A stretch of 64,000 nucleotides of DNA from Liolophura sinensis (taxonomy: Eukaryota > Mollusca > Polyplacophora > Chitonida > Chitonidae): assembly GCF_032854445.1 (NCBI RefSeq), contig NC_088306.1, forward strand, positions 15,125,386-15,189,385. Reading direction: 5' to 3'. The notes beneath the pieces are model-generated. The model saw nothing but the letters and a program-made list of their open reading frames with translations. It had not been told where the DNA came from and ran no database searches. How positions within the stretch are numbered: the stretch's first letter is position 1; each line of letters starts with the position of its first letter. This document shows, one piece after another, positions 26,801 through 41,300 of this stretch. A program made the translations under genes and the position numbers.

Positions 26801-27070
26801 TTGGGTGGGTAATTGGACGGGTGGATGGTTTGATGACAGGGCGGATGGGTTGATTACTGCTGGGAGGTGGGATATGTCGAGGGTGAGAGAATTGGGTGGG
26901 TAATTGGACGGGTGGATAGTTTTATGACAGGGCGGATGGGTTGATTACTGCTGGGAGGTGGGATATGTCGAGGATGAGAGAATTGGGTGGGTAATTGGAA
27001 GTGAGGGCGGTTTTATGCTTGAGTGGACCGGTTGATTATTGCTGGGAGGTTGGATATCTGAAGGATCAGA
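26801..27070 (+). repeat. 91-bp tandem repeat, three units
   Basis: Units start TTGGGTGGGTAATTGG at 26801, 26892 and 26983. The first two are nearly identical and the third is decayed. All contain GGTTGATTACTGCTGGGAGG or a close variant. Confidence 0.9.
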
Positions 27071-27319
27071 TGGTAGGCTATACTAGTGGAGGAGCGGATG
27101 ATTCTTGGTGGGAGAGATCGGAGATTAGCCTGACATATATATGTCATTCATCCAGCGGAGGTTCATGTATATAGGTAAACATGAGTGCCCGGAGCAGAGC
27201 ATCGCTCTACGACAGGAATCTGACTATCCACCGCAGAACTAGTGAGAAATGGAGTCGACTAATTCCACGGAGAGATTTTAAACTGAAGTCAAAATGTTCC
27301 ATACAATGCGTTATGAAAG

Positions 27320-28030
27320 ACTACAGCATAGAGAGCACAGTCAGAGCAGTGATAACAGTGTGAAAGCTGGGAAATAGTCATATGTAACCCGTTATCTCAG
27401 TGGCTCATGGCCGCTAAACTTGAAATTGCGACAGCTTTGTCTTACTTCATGAAGGTCTTGCTAGATCTACTCACTTTTAATTGCTACAGTCAACATGTAC
27501 CTGCGCGTCAATATAAAATTTCAAGTTCTGAAATTTTGGTCAAAGTTTCAGTCACTAGCTCTGGGACAATCGGCCGTATAACGCAAAACGCTTTAGTCGT
27601 ATGAGCTAAGGAATTCAAGCGTAAAGTCCGACATTCGTTTACCACTCGCAGACGATGAAAGCGCATTCCAAGTCGATAATTGCAATAACCATTTCCAAAA
27701 CAGCTCTCAAAACACCAGTTCCCAAAGAAATATGTAAGAAATAACATAATAATGAAAAATAAAGTGCGTAACAGTGATGCATAGAAAGACAGTCAATATT
27801 TTAGGAATGCCAATTCAAATTTCAAACTCGCAGTCCGCGGATTAATTTTCGGGTCGAATGCAAGTATAGGTATCTCAGGCGGGCTTTGATTGCAACTGTT
27901 CAGAAAAGCATTATTTGAAATATAAAGGGTGGATGTTCAAACGGCCTTCAACCTCGGTAATTAGGCGAAATTAGATACAACTGTGACATCACGAATATCC
28001 AGAGATCCTGAACGTTCTGTCCATATTTGC
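27320..28030 (+). repeat. R2 copy followed by long R1 copy
   Basis: R2 (ACTACAGCATAGAGAGCAC, GCAGTGATAACAGTGTGA, AGTCATATGTAACC) spans about 27320-27420. R1 (AGTCCGACATTCG, CAAGTCGATAATTGC, and a tail with TCAAATTTCAAACTCG) spans about 27608-28030. The families are near each other here, and their pieces also neighbour elsewhere. Confidence 0.6.
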
Positions 28031-28281
28031 CAATAAGAATATTGTATCCACTGTAGACATGTAGGAGTTTGGTGCAATATAGCTTTTGAGTCAATAACTT
28101 GTGAGAAACGATCGAAATTCAAATTTCACACTGGATCTGATAAATGTTACAAGGCGAGATGTGTATATCGCCAGTGTGTTCGTTTTTATTTCTTGCACAA
28201 TGTTCTAGTTAATCCTTTGGTGAATCCGTTCGTTAGTTTATTTTACATTTAAAACCCAGTTTGTTCACTTATTTAATATAC

Positions 28282-28510
28282 ATCCGTTCATTCATTCATT
28301 CGTTCATTCATTCATCTGTTCATTCATTCATCCGTTCATTCATTCATTCGCTCATTCATTCATCCGTTCATTCCTTCGTTCATTCATTCCTTCGTTCATT
28401 CATTCATTCATCCGTTCATTCATTCATTCGTTCATTCATTCATTCATCCGTTCACTCATTCATCCGTTCATTCATTCATTCGTTCGTTCATTCATTCATT
28501 AATACATTCG
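28282..28510 (+). repeat. (ATTC)n microsatellite with CCG/TCG variants
   Basis: The ~230-bp tract of ATTCATTCATCCGTTCATTC creates a 144-codon open frame of SFIHSSVHSFIRSF repeats, which is an artefact of the repeat. Confidence 0.95.
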
Positions 28511-28664
28511 TTAGTTTGTTTAAGTATTCAGTTTTGACTCCATGTGTCATTGTTCTGGCTAATCGTTTCGTTCTTTTGCTCCTTTTCCTTTTCTGGCCTT
28601 CGTCCCTTCGTTTCTCCATTCATCAATTAAATTACTCAATTGTTCGTGCATATTTTTCGTCTAA

Positions 28665-28762
28665 TGTTTATTTATTTATTTATTTATTTATTTGATTGGT
28701 GTTTTACGCCCTACTCTAGAATATTTCACTTATACGACGGCGGCCAGCATTATGGTGGCTTC
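28665..28762 (-). mobile_element. SINE A, 3' end fragment
   Basis: (TTTA)n tail, then TTGATTGGTGTTTTACGCCC and TATACGACGGCGGCCAGC. It is cut off after GCATTATGGTGGC. Confidence 0.8.
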
Positions 28763-29342
28763 CCACGTACGTCCCTCTAATGTGTCCCAGTGTTTGTTCT
28801 TTCACCCATCAATCAATCAATCCGGTGTATTCTAATTAATATTCCTTTCTACGATTAAGAGCTGACAGCTTTCTCAAGTATGGCGTTAAATAACAACCAA
28901 ATAAGATACCAGTTCATTACACTGGCTGTAATTCTTTTACTGAATGTCTACACAGACTTTGTTGCTCGAGCCATTACCTGATGTAATCAAAGTCCTCTTG
29001 GATGCATTAAAGTTTAGAGTTTGCCGTTCTTTGAGATTTCTTTGTGTTATTTTGGACGTAGGTTTACCTCTGGTGAGCTAAAATAAGAACGATAAGTCTT
29101 GAACAAGTAATTATTGAAAAGGTTTCCAACGTAAAACATTCCAGACATGCACCTTTTAATTTGTTTGTGATTCAGTACCATTTCACCTATGATGCTGAAG
29201 GTTTCATGAAAGTTTTCTAACATGCACTAGATTGTGTGTGTGAAATATCGAAGTCGTAGGTTCTTGTGATTAGATGACTGATGCAGCACAAAGACTCAGA
29301 TGCCTCTCGTCAATGATGCTCATGTTATCTTCCTCTACGTTC

Positions 29343-29487
29343 GTCCGTCGGGAGGTCTGCCAAAAACCTGGGAATAGTCGAGGGTTTCCCCCCAGACTCT
29401 TCCTGCTTTCTTCCCATCATTATGTTGGCTACCGTCGTGTGCGTGAAATATTCTTGATTACGGAGTAAAACATCAAACAAACAAATG
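29343..29487 (+). mobile_element. SINE A, old 3' copy
   Basis: GGGAGGTCTGCCAAAAACCTG, GAGGGTTTCCCCCCAGACTC and ATATTCTTGATTACGGAGTA are diverged SINE A 3'-domain motifs, followed by an A-rich tail. Confidence 0.7.
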
Positions 29488-30539
29488 AATATATCAATCT
29501 TAGATTTTAAACACTGTGAGTAACCGCGAATTGACATGAGGGTTATCGTTTTTTTTTTCTCGCCGGATATTTTGTTGCGGCGCTTACGCACTTGTATCCA
29601 ATTAGGGGCCATGTATATATTTATTTGCCTATGGGTTAATAGAACGGCTGACGTTGTTAATATGCAGCGGGGTGTAGGAATGTAACCGGCGTTGTCTCCA
29701 CGCTATCAAAACAGACGATAAGCCCACGAAGCCTGTAATAGCCTATTGACCAAGGGATTGCCCTTGTCAAACAACATAAAACTTATAATACCGCAATAAT
29801 TCTCTGTACTTACTGATTTCAAGCACGAGCGTAAACCTAGCCAACACGATAAACAACCTCTGACAAGTTAACTAGACGTATCATACCTCCGATCGATTTT
29901 TTTCTTGGGGGTGGGGGTGGGGGAGTTTGATAGTATTTGTTACAATTTATATATACGGTAATATATATGTATACATGCGTATGTGTATATATATATTTAT
30001 ATATGTGTACATAGACATCTTTACTCACTGATCTACGTGCTTGTGATCGGCGCAGACGTATATATATACAGTTAAGACAATTTATGGGCAATGTACGCGG
30101 CCCTCTGTTTAAAACTATTTCAGGAGGAGGTTTTTTTTACCATACAAAGCATTTAAGAATACGGAAATTTGTATAGGTCATTAAATCGGTGGCCCGATCG
30201 AGAATTAGGGAGCCGATGAATGTCCGGACGTCGCCACGGTATGTTTGAGACTTGTCTGCCGCGGGTAGCCATCATACAGACGAATATAAAGTCTGGATTA
30301 AGGCGACGAAGAGGCAGGGCGCTCTCTCTCCTCCACACATTAAACGTCGGAATTTCAGTCTGAAGAGAGCTAGCTACTCCCCTGTAACATCAATGGCACG
30401 GAAAGACCCTTAAATAAAACAATAGTGCGCCGACATGACTATTGATATGCATGAGAACAAAACATAGGGGCTGCAGTTTTGCACTGGCAAGCCCTGTGTT
30501 GGTTTTAGTTTTGCACTCCCAACAGGGGGCGTTGTCAAG
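29488..30539. other. Non-coding stretch upstream of CHRDL
   Basis: It contains a G-rich run at 29907-29924 (three GGGGG tracts) and a TA-rich tract at 29950-30010. No exon was recognised. Confidence 0.4.
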
Positions 30540-30799
30540 ATTTGGTAAGTCCTTCCTTACCTGAGATTTTGAGTGACGTCACTCTCAGCCCGCGCGAGCT
30601 TGACCAGACGCCCCTCCCGTGGTAGGAGAGTGCCAATGGCTATCGAACGCTTATACCTGGTGACTGCAGAAAGACGAAGCCGTATCACGTGATCTGGTCT
30701 ACTTGTTGTTAAGGTTTATCAATTTCATGAGTGAGCTGTCTTTATTAGGAAGATCGGAGGGAGAGTTTTCAGTCAAATCATCTTTGATCATTTTTTAGG
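30540..30799 (+). promoter_or_regulatory. Candidate promoter / 5' UTR region of CHRDL
   Basis: GC content and CpG density rise here relative to the flanks (GACGTCACTC, CCCGCGCGAGC, TCACGTGATC). No clear TATA box is present. Position directly before the start exon is the main reason for the call. Because an acceptor-like TTTTTTAG adjoins the ATG, the true promoter could lie further upstream. Confidence 0.35.
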
Positions 30800-30866
30800 A
30801 TGGCACGTTTGATACTGTTGACGATAGGAATGGCCATGGTAACCTGGGGAACGGGACAAGCAGAAA
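30800..30866 (+). CDS. CHRDL: CHRDL exon 1: start codon and signal peptide
   Basis: The ATG at 30800 opens a run with hydrophobic core LILLTIGMAMV followed by small residues and GQAE, a typical secretory signal; cleavage is likely near TGQA. The exon ends in phase 1 at AAA|GTAAGC. The sequence just before the ATG, a T run then TTTTTTAG|G, looks like a splice acceptor, so a 5' untranslated exon may lie upstream. Confidence 0.85.
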
Positions 30867-33800
30867 GTAAGCGTTTTATTCTTCAGTTCACTTTAAAATT
30901 AATTCAGCTTTATACTATGAGAAATTGTTACCTGTATACAGGCATCTATATTTCCACATTAACCATTAAAGTAAATCCGGAATGCATCAGAATTTATCCA
31001 ACTTGGAAACAAATAGAAGAAACATAAACATGCTTCTTATAAAATGACTGTGTATATGTTTCCTTAAAAGTTAAAAAAAAAAATAGAATAATTAGAAAGA
31101 TTTCAAATTGATAGTTTATAAAACTGATCATGTTTTTTTTATATCTATCCGAACTGGGACTTTTGTTATCTGCTACGTGGATGTAAGTCTCTTTCTGATA
31201 CACTTGACTTAGTATAATTTTTTTGAAATGTGTTGTTCATTGTGGCGACACCTAAATTGAGGATGTCGTTCAACGTGTGAAGTTTGTACAGTGTCGCAAG
31301 ACATCGTATATGCCAAGACGTCTTCTTTTTTAAAAGATTAATCCTAAATTATCTGAACACAAACTATCGAGTTAAACTGTGGCCAATTGAACTTTTTTCG
31401 TAGAATTTAAACATAATCCGAAAAAAACAGCAGAGAAATTTGTACAACATTTTCACGATTTTTATATATCGCGTTAAAGTTATGTCAGCAGATACAGAGA
31501 ACACTTAATTAGAAGTGACAAAAAGATGGGGCTAATTTGCATTAGCCTTAAAGGGTTATTTTAGCTCAGCTTATAGGGATATAGCGGTAAAATGCGCATA
31601 AGGATGAAAATGAACACAGTTTGCCAGTGCAGACGTAAGGTAATGCGGAAAACTTGAAGTCTACACTTACCGCACCGATTATCTCTTTTTCAATTGAACG
31701 GGGCAATGTCTGTCGCCAGTGTCATCTCGCTAGACGAGAAAGGAAAGCAATTGTCGTGATTATCTGTATATTACAAAACTAGAAAAGCGAGCAGCGATTT
31801 AAGATAAAGACGGATCTGTGGGCTCGTCGCTCGCTGCATGGTTACGCTCTGGCTATTTATCAAGCCAAGCTCAACCACTGTTTAGGGCACAGGCCTACTG
31901 TTAGCGTGCCGTCTGTTTGTCTGCATGTCTGCCATTTCGTGACAGTTGACGTATTGCATATACAGATATTTATGTTGAAAAATCTTTCCATTTCTCTTAA
32001 ACTTTTGGCAAGAGGCAAACCAAATTGACGGAGACACAATCACGTGGAAGGATTGGCTTAGTGAAGGGGAGGGATGGGTGGTGAAGGTACCTTTCATATA
32101 GTACATTGAGACGAACAAGACAAACTGAAATGCGTGCCATCCTTATTCAGAACGTGTATCCTCCATACATGTCCGAGAGACCTAATGAGTTCTCGTTATG
32201 CCATCAATGAGGCCACGGGATCGAACCCAGCCCTTGGCGGCTCTGTGTTCTGATCGTCTTTCGCATCTGCTATACGAAGATATAACTATAATCCAAATTG
32301 TAAGGTGTGGGGGAGGGGCGTTGGGGGGGGGGGGGGGGGTACCAGAGTACCAGATTCTGGTTGTGTAATGAATTCTTACGGGAGAAAGATGAACTCGTAA
32401 TTCTAGAGAGCGGGGTATAATAATGCAGGCAATGGAAGGGTAAAGAGCAGCAATGATGACTTATGGGCTGTGGAAATAAAACAACTAATAGAGGGATCAT
32501 AAGGGCATTTAATGGCTCTTGTAAGGGCATATTGCACATTGGAACTAGCGCGTAATGAGAGGTTAATGACTCGTTATGACTCCGGCCGTACTCGTTCGTC
32601 CCACCACTGTACTACTTATCGTTTCCCTGATCCAGTATTCATCAATACAAGTTGTGGTGTAGGGGATATAGCTCTATAGGATGAGAATCGTCATGTTAAA
32701 ACCGCTAATCGCTGCTGCTTGTTGTTTTTTCCCCTCTAGGCGTGCAGTGTGTGCTCAACGGTCGGCACTACGCTCTAGGCGATACCTGGCACCCAGTCGT
32801 GCCCCCTTTCGGGTTCATGCCCTGCGTCAATTGCACCTGCAGCCAGGTAAGTTTTGTCTCTTGCCTTACTATGTTATCGTGCATATATAAACCCAGTTAA
32901 GTTTATGACAAATGAGGCATTTTTTTTCGAAGTATGTATTTACTGAGAGCGTACCAAGCACTAGGGTTTGTACTTAGTGGCCACACTTCTATCATTCTTT
33001 CGGTTTCCCTACACGCTTTAATGCCACGTATCAGTCATTGCCTACATCTCTCCCGCTCTCAACCACACTCACAAACGCACACACCACTAGTACTTTCTTC
33101 CTCGCACCCTTTTCAGCATCTGCACCTCTCACCATATTTGTTTAATAGGTCGCATTAATTAATACACTTCAAGTCTGTATTCCTGTTTCCTGTAATACCC
33201 GTTTCCTGATTTTTACCCCTGCTACACGCGTGTGTGGGCTGTAGGTATACAGAGATTTCTCTATCGCAGAGATGTCTGTAAGCCTACTATACCCCCACCT
33301 TCTGCTCCCGCTGGTGGGGAATGAATCACGAATTATAATGGACTCTTGACTTCAGGACGGTGTGGAGCTCTCTTGAAAACTCCACCAACGTCTTAAGACA
33401 GGTAAAGCACAGACGAATTTCGGCTGCATCTCCAGCCGTTGTCTCTGTACGGTGTCCAGCCCTATGGACTGCTCCAGTCTTCAAAACGTATAAATAACAC
33501 TTTTATGAGAGCGGGTGGCGTCTTGTATCCCTGTGTAAGTCCTCATGTCGTCTCTGCCTACCGTCTGCTAACCCCTCCCCACCTTTATACCTGGCCGACT
33601 TAAGTGTTTATTTAAAGTGCAAAACGTAAAAAAAAAATATCTAAAAAATATGACACAGATATACTGCTCTATGACGCGAAGCAGCTGTCTCTATGCTATC
33701 GTGTTGTGCGATAAAATATCGAAAGTTTTTGTTTACCTGTTCCTTTATTTTGGGACATTATTTTCTCCCAATTTAAAAGAATTACTTCAACTATACACAT

Positions 33801-36800
33801 GCCTTGCTAGAAAAGGCGTTTCAGACAAGGATGAGCTTTTCTCAATTACCGAATTAATACACACATCTAGTTTAGTTTAAACTAATTTAATGACATAAAT
33901 GAATTTGAATAAGTGACAAGTTTATACAAGGCAATCTGTATGCACACATTTACGGTATGGATGATATTTATTGCGGCCCTCACGGTATATATAACCATAT
34001 TTCATATTTTGATTAAATTCATCGAGAGGAAAATGTTACTGACACTCCAGTAAATATAACATAAATATATGTTTATAGGCAACGGCGGCATAAGTAAATA
34101 ACACAACACACCCATTTATTCATTTGATTGGTGTTTAACGCCGTGCTTCAGAATTTCGTACCTATATTACAGAGGTCAAGTTAATGGGTGAAGGAAACCG
34201 GGGTGCCAGGAATTAGCCATCTACTTTTGCCAGGTACCTGACAAACGTCTTCACTTAAAATAAAATAAAAGACAGCAAAGATAGTAAAACCTCTTACCAA
34301 TATTCCTCAGGTGTAGTTTTGTTATCTGACTTTCTATGACTTTCTTAAACAATAACAAATTACACACTGGAGCGGAAGCATGCAGCGAGAGTGGGATTTG
34401 TACACGCACCCTCATAAGTCAAGAGCTTGAAAAGTCGCAACGAGCTAGCGCTTTAACGTCTAAGCCAGCAAGATCGCCACATGTTTTTATTAGTAAGGAT
34501 CTTGTGGAATGTTACTACATAAATACGGATTAATATATTTATTATTTAACAGTTTTTATCGTTATTTACTTTCAGTCAGTAACTTTGTTTCTGTATTTAC
34601 TAAGGCTCCCGTTCTTTCATCCTTCATGTAATTAACAGTTAGCCACCTGAGTTTACTTTTTGAAATTGGTAAGCCAGCGATAGCCAAACTTTCTAACTTC
34701 CATGCAGTTCAGATTATAAGTCTTTCTGTTTTAGTACGCTTCTGTTATTAAAAAAAAAACAGAATATAGTTGAAACCACACCCGTTATTATTGCTTACTC
34801 GAATGGATATAACCAGCCTAACTGCCGTAATTTTTACTTCTCCGATTTTTTGTTCTCACAGTTTAGGGAGTCTTCGTTATAATAACGCTGTGGTGTGTAA
34901 AGTAGCCAATCAATATGGCCCATTTTGGTAAGAAGTGATGCGATTGGCCAGCGCAGTCCCGACATGCGAACATTCCCACGCGCTTGCCTGTCTGCCATGG
35001 GCACTATCTCAATGCGAGCCTTTCGTTTAAACTGTTGACACCAGTACTTGAGGGGGGTACTTGAGTGATATGTATACGTTTGGACAGGCCCGACATGTAT
35101 AATTTGTACAAACTTGGATGTCGTTTCTGAAGTTGTTTATTTGGCTCGGCCACTTGAGAGACTCGTTTGTCGTCTGCCACGCGGAGCTCAGCAGTCTGTG
35201 TGGTAGCCAGGTCTCTGTCCAGTGAACTGCCTTCGCTACTGTTGAAGTCCGCCGCGGCAGTAAATAGTCCTGTTTGAACCACTCGTTTGTCTGATTATAA
35301 AGGCAATAAATCTATAAACTATAGTTTATTTTCGGTTTTTTTTTTCGTGAGTTCAAGTCTGGAACTCGCCAATTTATGTGCTGGTGTGTACGTTTTTATG
35401 CAAGCTATATTTTGGTTATGTATCGGTATGCTTTTAACCCGCATGACTACCATCCTATGATCAGTATACTATTAATCCGGCAAAAAAGCGGGACAATCTG
35501 AAAAAATGGCCGGAGTAATTTACATATCATCATCAGCTCAATTAGTTGAAGAAAACATGAACAATAACATTCATCCAATATAATGTCAGCCTTCCGATCA
35601 AATCTATACACCAACTGTCCAATCAATTAATATCGTTCAGTATTTTTAATCAAAATGAATGAATGAATCAATCAACCAATAAATCAGTTTATGAACCAAT
35701 GGTGTTTCAGAGCGGAGAGGTGGACTGTAGATCCCAGACGTGCCCCAAACCTGAGTGTCCCCACCCCAAGATTACTCCCAACCAGTGCTGTCCTACCTGC
35801 GAAGGTAACTACGATTTAATATTGTCTTATACTTTGCTTTTGAACACGAGAAGCTTGTTCAGAAGTTTGCTGAGCATAAACTACAACTTTGTGCAGAGAA
35901 TAACAATTCGCAGTTGATCCCTGTATAAAGCATCCAGTAAAATTGTACAGGTTCACTCCGTATAAATTCAGCTGACGTTGGAGTTAAGGATTCAAATCCA
36001 AGGTTTGCACTGATTTGGCTGTGGCTTTAGGGCAGAAAGTTTGTCAGGTGTGCTTGACGATGTACAGTGGTCTTACCCAGACCAGGGTTGATTTCGTCCA
36101 TACCTCAACCAGACAGACGGCGTAAAACTCCGAAAAAACCAAAAGAGGTGGGCCGCGCCTGCGCATTTTGAAAATGCTCCCCACGATCATGATATGACAA
36201 GAAGAGCTCCATTTCCAACAACAATACCACCAACAAAAACGCTTCCCATTGATCTGCTCGCGCTTTGCTGCTAAAATTAGTACAGAAGCACCTCAGTTGA
36301 AGTGGACTACCGCTAAATTCAACCACCATGCAACCATGTAATCACTAAAATAAGATGAAATAAAGTTAAAAAGATAGCTGTGTAAGACAAGACTAAATAT
36401 TGCATCTTATAACATGATGTGAGATCCAATGTTAGCTCAAAATATAACATTATAACCCAATCCTCTATGGAGAACATTTCCTGTCTAAAATGCCCTGAAC
36501 CAAAGCTTTGGGGTATATTTCTGCCAATCGGTTGATGATTTGTGAGTAAACAGGTAACACAGTACTCATCTATCAAAAACAAGATTGACCGTTAACCCAA
36601 CTTGGACCCAATCATATATTGCATTTTACATGTTATAGAAAAAGGTGCCCATTACTTGGTACAAATTTGAACTTAGAGTTTAATGGCAGTTAAATGGCTG
36701 ACAGCATTTATCTATAAACATGGCAACAGCAGTGTTCTGCTTTACTGGCTCAAACCCGTGCCCACAAAGATGTAGATAAGATAAAATCTTTTGCACTTTT

Positions 36801-38305
36801 TGGAATGCGTGTCTGCAGGCTAAAAAGTCAGACGTCTACATGATCATGGATTTACTGTTCCTATAATACTTCAACATACATGTAATCTAAGCGTCCGATA
36901 TTCGTTATACCACAAGGAAGGGGCGTTCCAAGTCAATGATCGCAAGATCCATTTCCAAATCAACCTTGAGCACCAGTTCTCACAACAATATGCTCCGAGA
37001 AATTATATGAATAGCATGTAGGCTTATTGGAGAGAACCCTCTCCAGTCATACATGGAAAGGTCTGCAGCAACCTGCGTTTTGTGTGGGTCTCTCCCAGGC
37101 TCTACCCGGTTTCCTCACACAATATAATGTTGGCCGCTTCGTATAAGTGAGATATTCTTGAGTATGACATAAAACATAAATCGAATAAATAAATAAATAA
37201 ATAAATAAACAAATAAATAAATAAATAAATAAATAAATAAATAGTTGAGAAAAATGCAGCCATAAGTTGTCAGAGATGACGTTGGGTATTCTAGGCATAA
37301 CATCCATATCAAATTTCAAACTCCTATAGTTCGTCGATGCCAGCAACCTGCGTTTTGTGTGGGTCTCTCACAGGCTCTACGGGGTTTCCTCACACAATAC
37401 AATGCTGGCCGCCTTCGTATAACTGAAATATTCTTGAGTATGGCATAAAACATAAATCGATTAAAAAAAATAAATATTTGAGAGAAATGCAGTCATAACT
37501 TGTCAAAGATGTAGAGATGACGGTGGATATTCTAGGCATGACATCCATATCCAGTTTCAAACTCGTATAGTTCGTCGATAATTTCCAGGTCGAATATAAG
37601 GGGAGGTATCTCGGTCGTGCCAAGTTCACACGGTCTTAAAAACGCCATGCTGATTCAGTAAACAATGGATTCTTAAACATGGATGTTAATACATCTACGA
37701 TGATGTTTATTATAATGCTGTAATAATGCTGTAAATGTATAATAAAATATTGTAGCAATCTTCAAATCAGCTAACAACAATCAAGCGAAACAATTATGAT
37801 TTGGTCAAACAGTCATTTCATAACTTCCATGTATGTGTAATTTATCAATCTAGGATCAACCATTAAATCATCTGTACAGCTTTATAAGCCACGGGAGTTT
37901 TATTTATTTATTTGATTGGTGTTTTACGCAGTCCCCAAGATTATTTCACTTCTACGACGGTGGCTGGCATTTTGGTGAGAGGAAACCGGGCAAAGCATGG
38001 GGGTAATCTATGACCATCCGGGAGGATAAAACAATGTAATAATAAATGAATGGGAATGGATGAATGAGTGAATAAATCAAGCAGTTCACAAGCTACTTAT
38101 TTGCTTAGTCAATCAATAAATTAATCAACTTGTTCATCAATCAACCAATCAATCAAGTAATAATTTCAAGATTTTTATACTACCCCACCCATTGATCAAT
38201 CAATCCATCAATCAATCAATCAATCCATCCATCCATCCATCCATTAATCAATCAATCAATCAATCAATCCATCCATCAATCAATCAATCCATCCATCCAT
38301 CCATT

Positions 38306-38337
<32 letters not shown>

Positions 38338-41300
38338 CGCTACTGTACAGAACTGCGCATGGCATGTGATTTGCCAAGACTGTAATTTCATTATATAGAT
38401 ATTGAGAACGTTCCTCCTACAGTAACGGAGGCAGAGGCAAGGGAGAAGCCTGACCCTAGCCTTGACTGTGAGTTCTACGGGGACACCTTCAGTGATGGCG
38501 ATAAGTTCCCTTCCAACAGGACGGCGCTGCAGCCCACCAGAGAAGGGCAGTGTGTGCTGTGTGTGTGTACGGTGAGTTAGAGACAATTGTATATATGTAC
38601 ATATATGTGAATGTATGGTTGGGGTTGCACGTCTTTCTTCACGATTTGACGACGAGGAGTCATAAGGTGTGTGTACCTGTATACTGTGTCTTCTTGCGGC
38701 GGCAGGATGAGTCTATGCAGTCAAAGTGTTACCGCCATTGAAGTATCGTGCCGAAGACACCAGGCATCACACTTCGCTTGGTCACATTTAACTGACATAG
38801 GGCCAACCAGTCTTGCTTCCTTACCCCAACCTGTCTCCAACTGAGACTAGAACAAGTACCAATCTTTAAAGTCTTTGGTATGACCCGACCCGGGTTTGAT
38901 CCCAGTTGTTCACTTCTATTTTTGTTTGACTGGTGTTTCACGCTACAGTGGTACGTTAGCTGTTTTCATATCTACGTCCCGGTTCGAAGTCTTGAGCTTA
39001 TAGGACAGTATTAAGCAAACCTTGATCCGCACCTCGTCAGAGGACGTAAGGCCGCGGACGTAGCAAAGGATGGCCTCGAACGCCTAATTAAATACTCAAA
39101 GCACATGTAGCAAGTCCATACTTCAGTCTATACGCTGATCATTTCTTTATCGTTGAGTAGATTGAAGAGATGGACTTATGATTGTATTTGATTTGTGTAT
39201 AACGGAGAAGTGACCCAAGATTTTCTTTTCACTTACACGACGGTGGGGAAGATTATGGGTGGAGAAAACTGGAGTGCCCTAAGTAAATCCCGCAGCATCT
39301 GAGACCCTTAATCAGGTATCGATTAGTACTTTTGACCAATGAGCCAGCTAGGCATACTATTAAATAGTTGTCCAATCAAAACAAGCGATTTGTATATATA
39401 CATTTCTCTTCGCATTTCAGAGGGGTCGTGTGTTGTGTCACCTCAAATCCTGCCCTGCTGTCAGATGTCGGGATGGCTATATTAACGTGGCCAATGACTG
39501 CTGTCCAAAGTGCAAAGGTAAGCTGCCAGCTTTTATCTACAAAACCAGTCCAGGAATTTGTCACCTTTATCCTCATATTCCACACAAACTGACCTGGCTT
39601 TACGTAACTGCATGCGGGTGCAATGCGCAACTATTCAGATATACTCGACACTGCACTTTGTTCAAGTTGCGTCCCCAAAAATGTACCCGTCAAGGGTGAA
39701 GTCAGATGGATGAATGACTGTGAAGAAAATCGATGGACATAAACACATGCATACATACATACATTATTGTAAGTTATTCAGATATCTTCATTATAGTTAG
39801 ATTTACCTGTAGCCATATATTCTGCCTGTGCTTTCTATCATTAAGTATTAAAAGTTTTGCCCAATGAATTAATTTAGATGCTATATTAGACATTCGTATT
39901 CCATTTGTCAACCAAAATGGACGTTCAGGATCAATTATAGCAAGATCTATATTTCCAAAACAAAATTGAACACAGACATCATCTAACGATTCAGTTTACT
40001 TGTAAAAAGATTTTTCAATAATATTCATATAATATTAGATATCTGTATGAAGCTATATTCAGCACCTTTATCCCATATCACCTATAGCGATGAATGTGTA
40101 TATGTAAACCTGAAGCAACTGTTCAATGCAAATGGACTGTTTTCATCTGCCTTCAATGGTGTTAAGGAAGATATTTTCGATGCCCTGAACCAAAATTCGG
40201 AAAAAGTTTGTAAACTCAATGTGCACGACTGTTTATACCAAACACAAATACAATATGCATCAAGTAGTTGCTTGAGTATTCAGCTGTTAGTAAGATCAAG
40301 TATATTGCTTACCCACCACTGCGCATGACTCACTAGTTGGACAATATTTCTGCAAATGCAAATCTTGTCGTGCGTGTTTTCTGAATGTCGATCGACAATT
40401 CAGTATTTATTTATTTATTTGATTGGTGTTTTACACCGTACTCAAGAATATTTCACTTATGCGACGGCAGCCAGCATTATGGTGGGTGGAAACCGGGCAG
40501 AGCCCGGGGGAAACCCACTATCATCCGCAGGTTAACAATTCAGTAAGATTTTGCATCACTTATATATAGGAATTCGAAGGTCAGACATACAGAGATTCCT
40601 TCCTATACAGTTAGATAAGTGAACACCTGTAGCAATGAGACGTGACAGAATCAGTTGACGAGCATTTTTCTGATATTTGGTACACGAGGCCCTCTTCAAA
40701 ATGTCGCTTCAAATCGCATTAACTTGCCGGATGCCAAATCTTCACAACTGACATATGATAAGCGTGAAAATAAATTCAAATTCAGTTTAAAGTGTCAGCT
40801 TAGAGGCTTTTGACAGCTATATCTGTCTTTGCCTGTATTTTATGTTTGTTTTTTAAATTCGCAGTAAAATTTTTTAATTTCAAGAAGGGTTTCATTTGGA
40901 ATCAGTGGCGGCATAAACCCAAATCCGTGATTTTATGTAAAATAGTTTACCCGTGTGCTTGAGGTCAAATGGATTTCTTACATCAAAAATTGAAAATAAG
41001 AAACTTACGTCACATCAACAACGTAGTACAAATGTGGTTCATGAAGACCTTTGCAGAATTCAATCATTTGACTTCATTTAAGTCATTTAAAAAAAATCTG
41101 CAAAAAAGTTGGGTTTAAATAGTGTTTTCTCTGGTCTTTCTCTTTCGCTTTTACTGAGTTTCGTATTATACTGTGTTCTTTATAAGCAGTCTTTGGGTGT
41201 CTACATACGAACTGGTAGCCATCAAATCAAGCGTGCAGTTTATGACAACTGCCTTTTATGACTAGAAAAAGAAGTTCATCGCATAAAAAGGTCATGACTA

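Noticed and set aside
28261-28695. 144-codon open frame of SFIHSSVHSF repeats
   Set aside because: It is the translation of an ATTC microsatellite and runs into a SINE A tail.
30800-31027. 75-codon frame starting at the CHRDL ATG and read straight through
   Set aside because: The first 22 codons are real, but the rest is intron after the GTAAGC donor.
34990-35282. 92-codon minus-strand frame in CHRDL intron 2
   Set aside because: No recognisable domain or splice signals. The composition is a little GC-richer than its surroundings but there is no other support.
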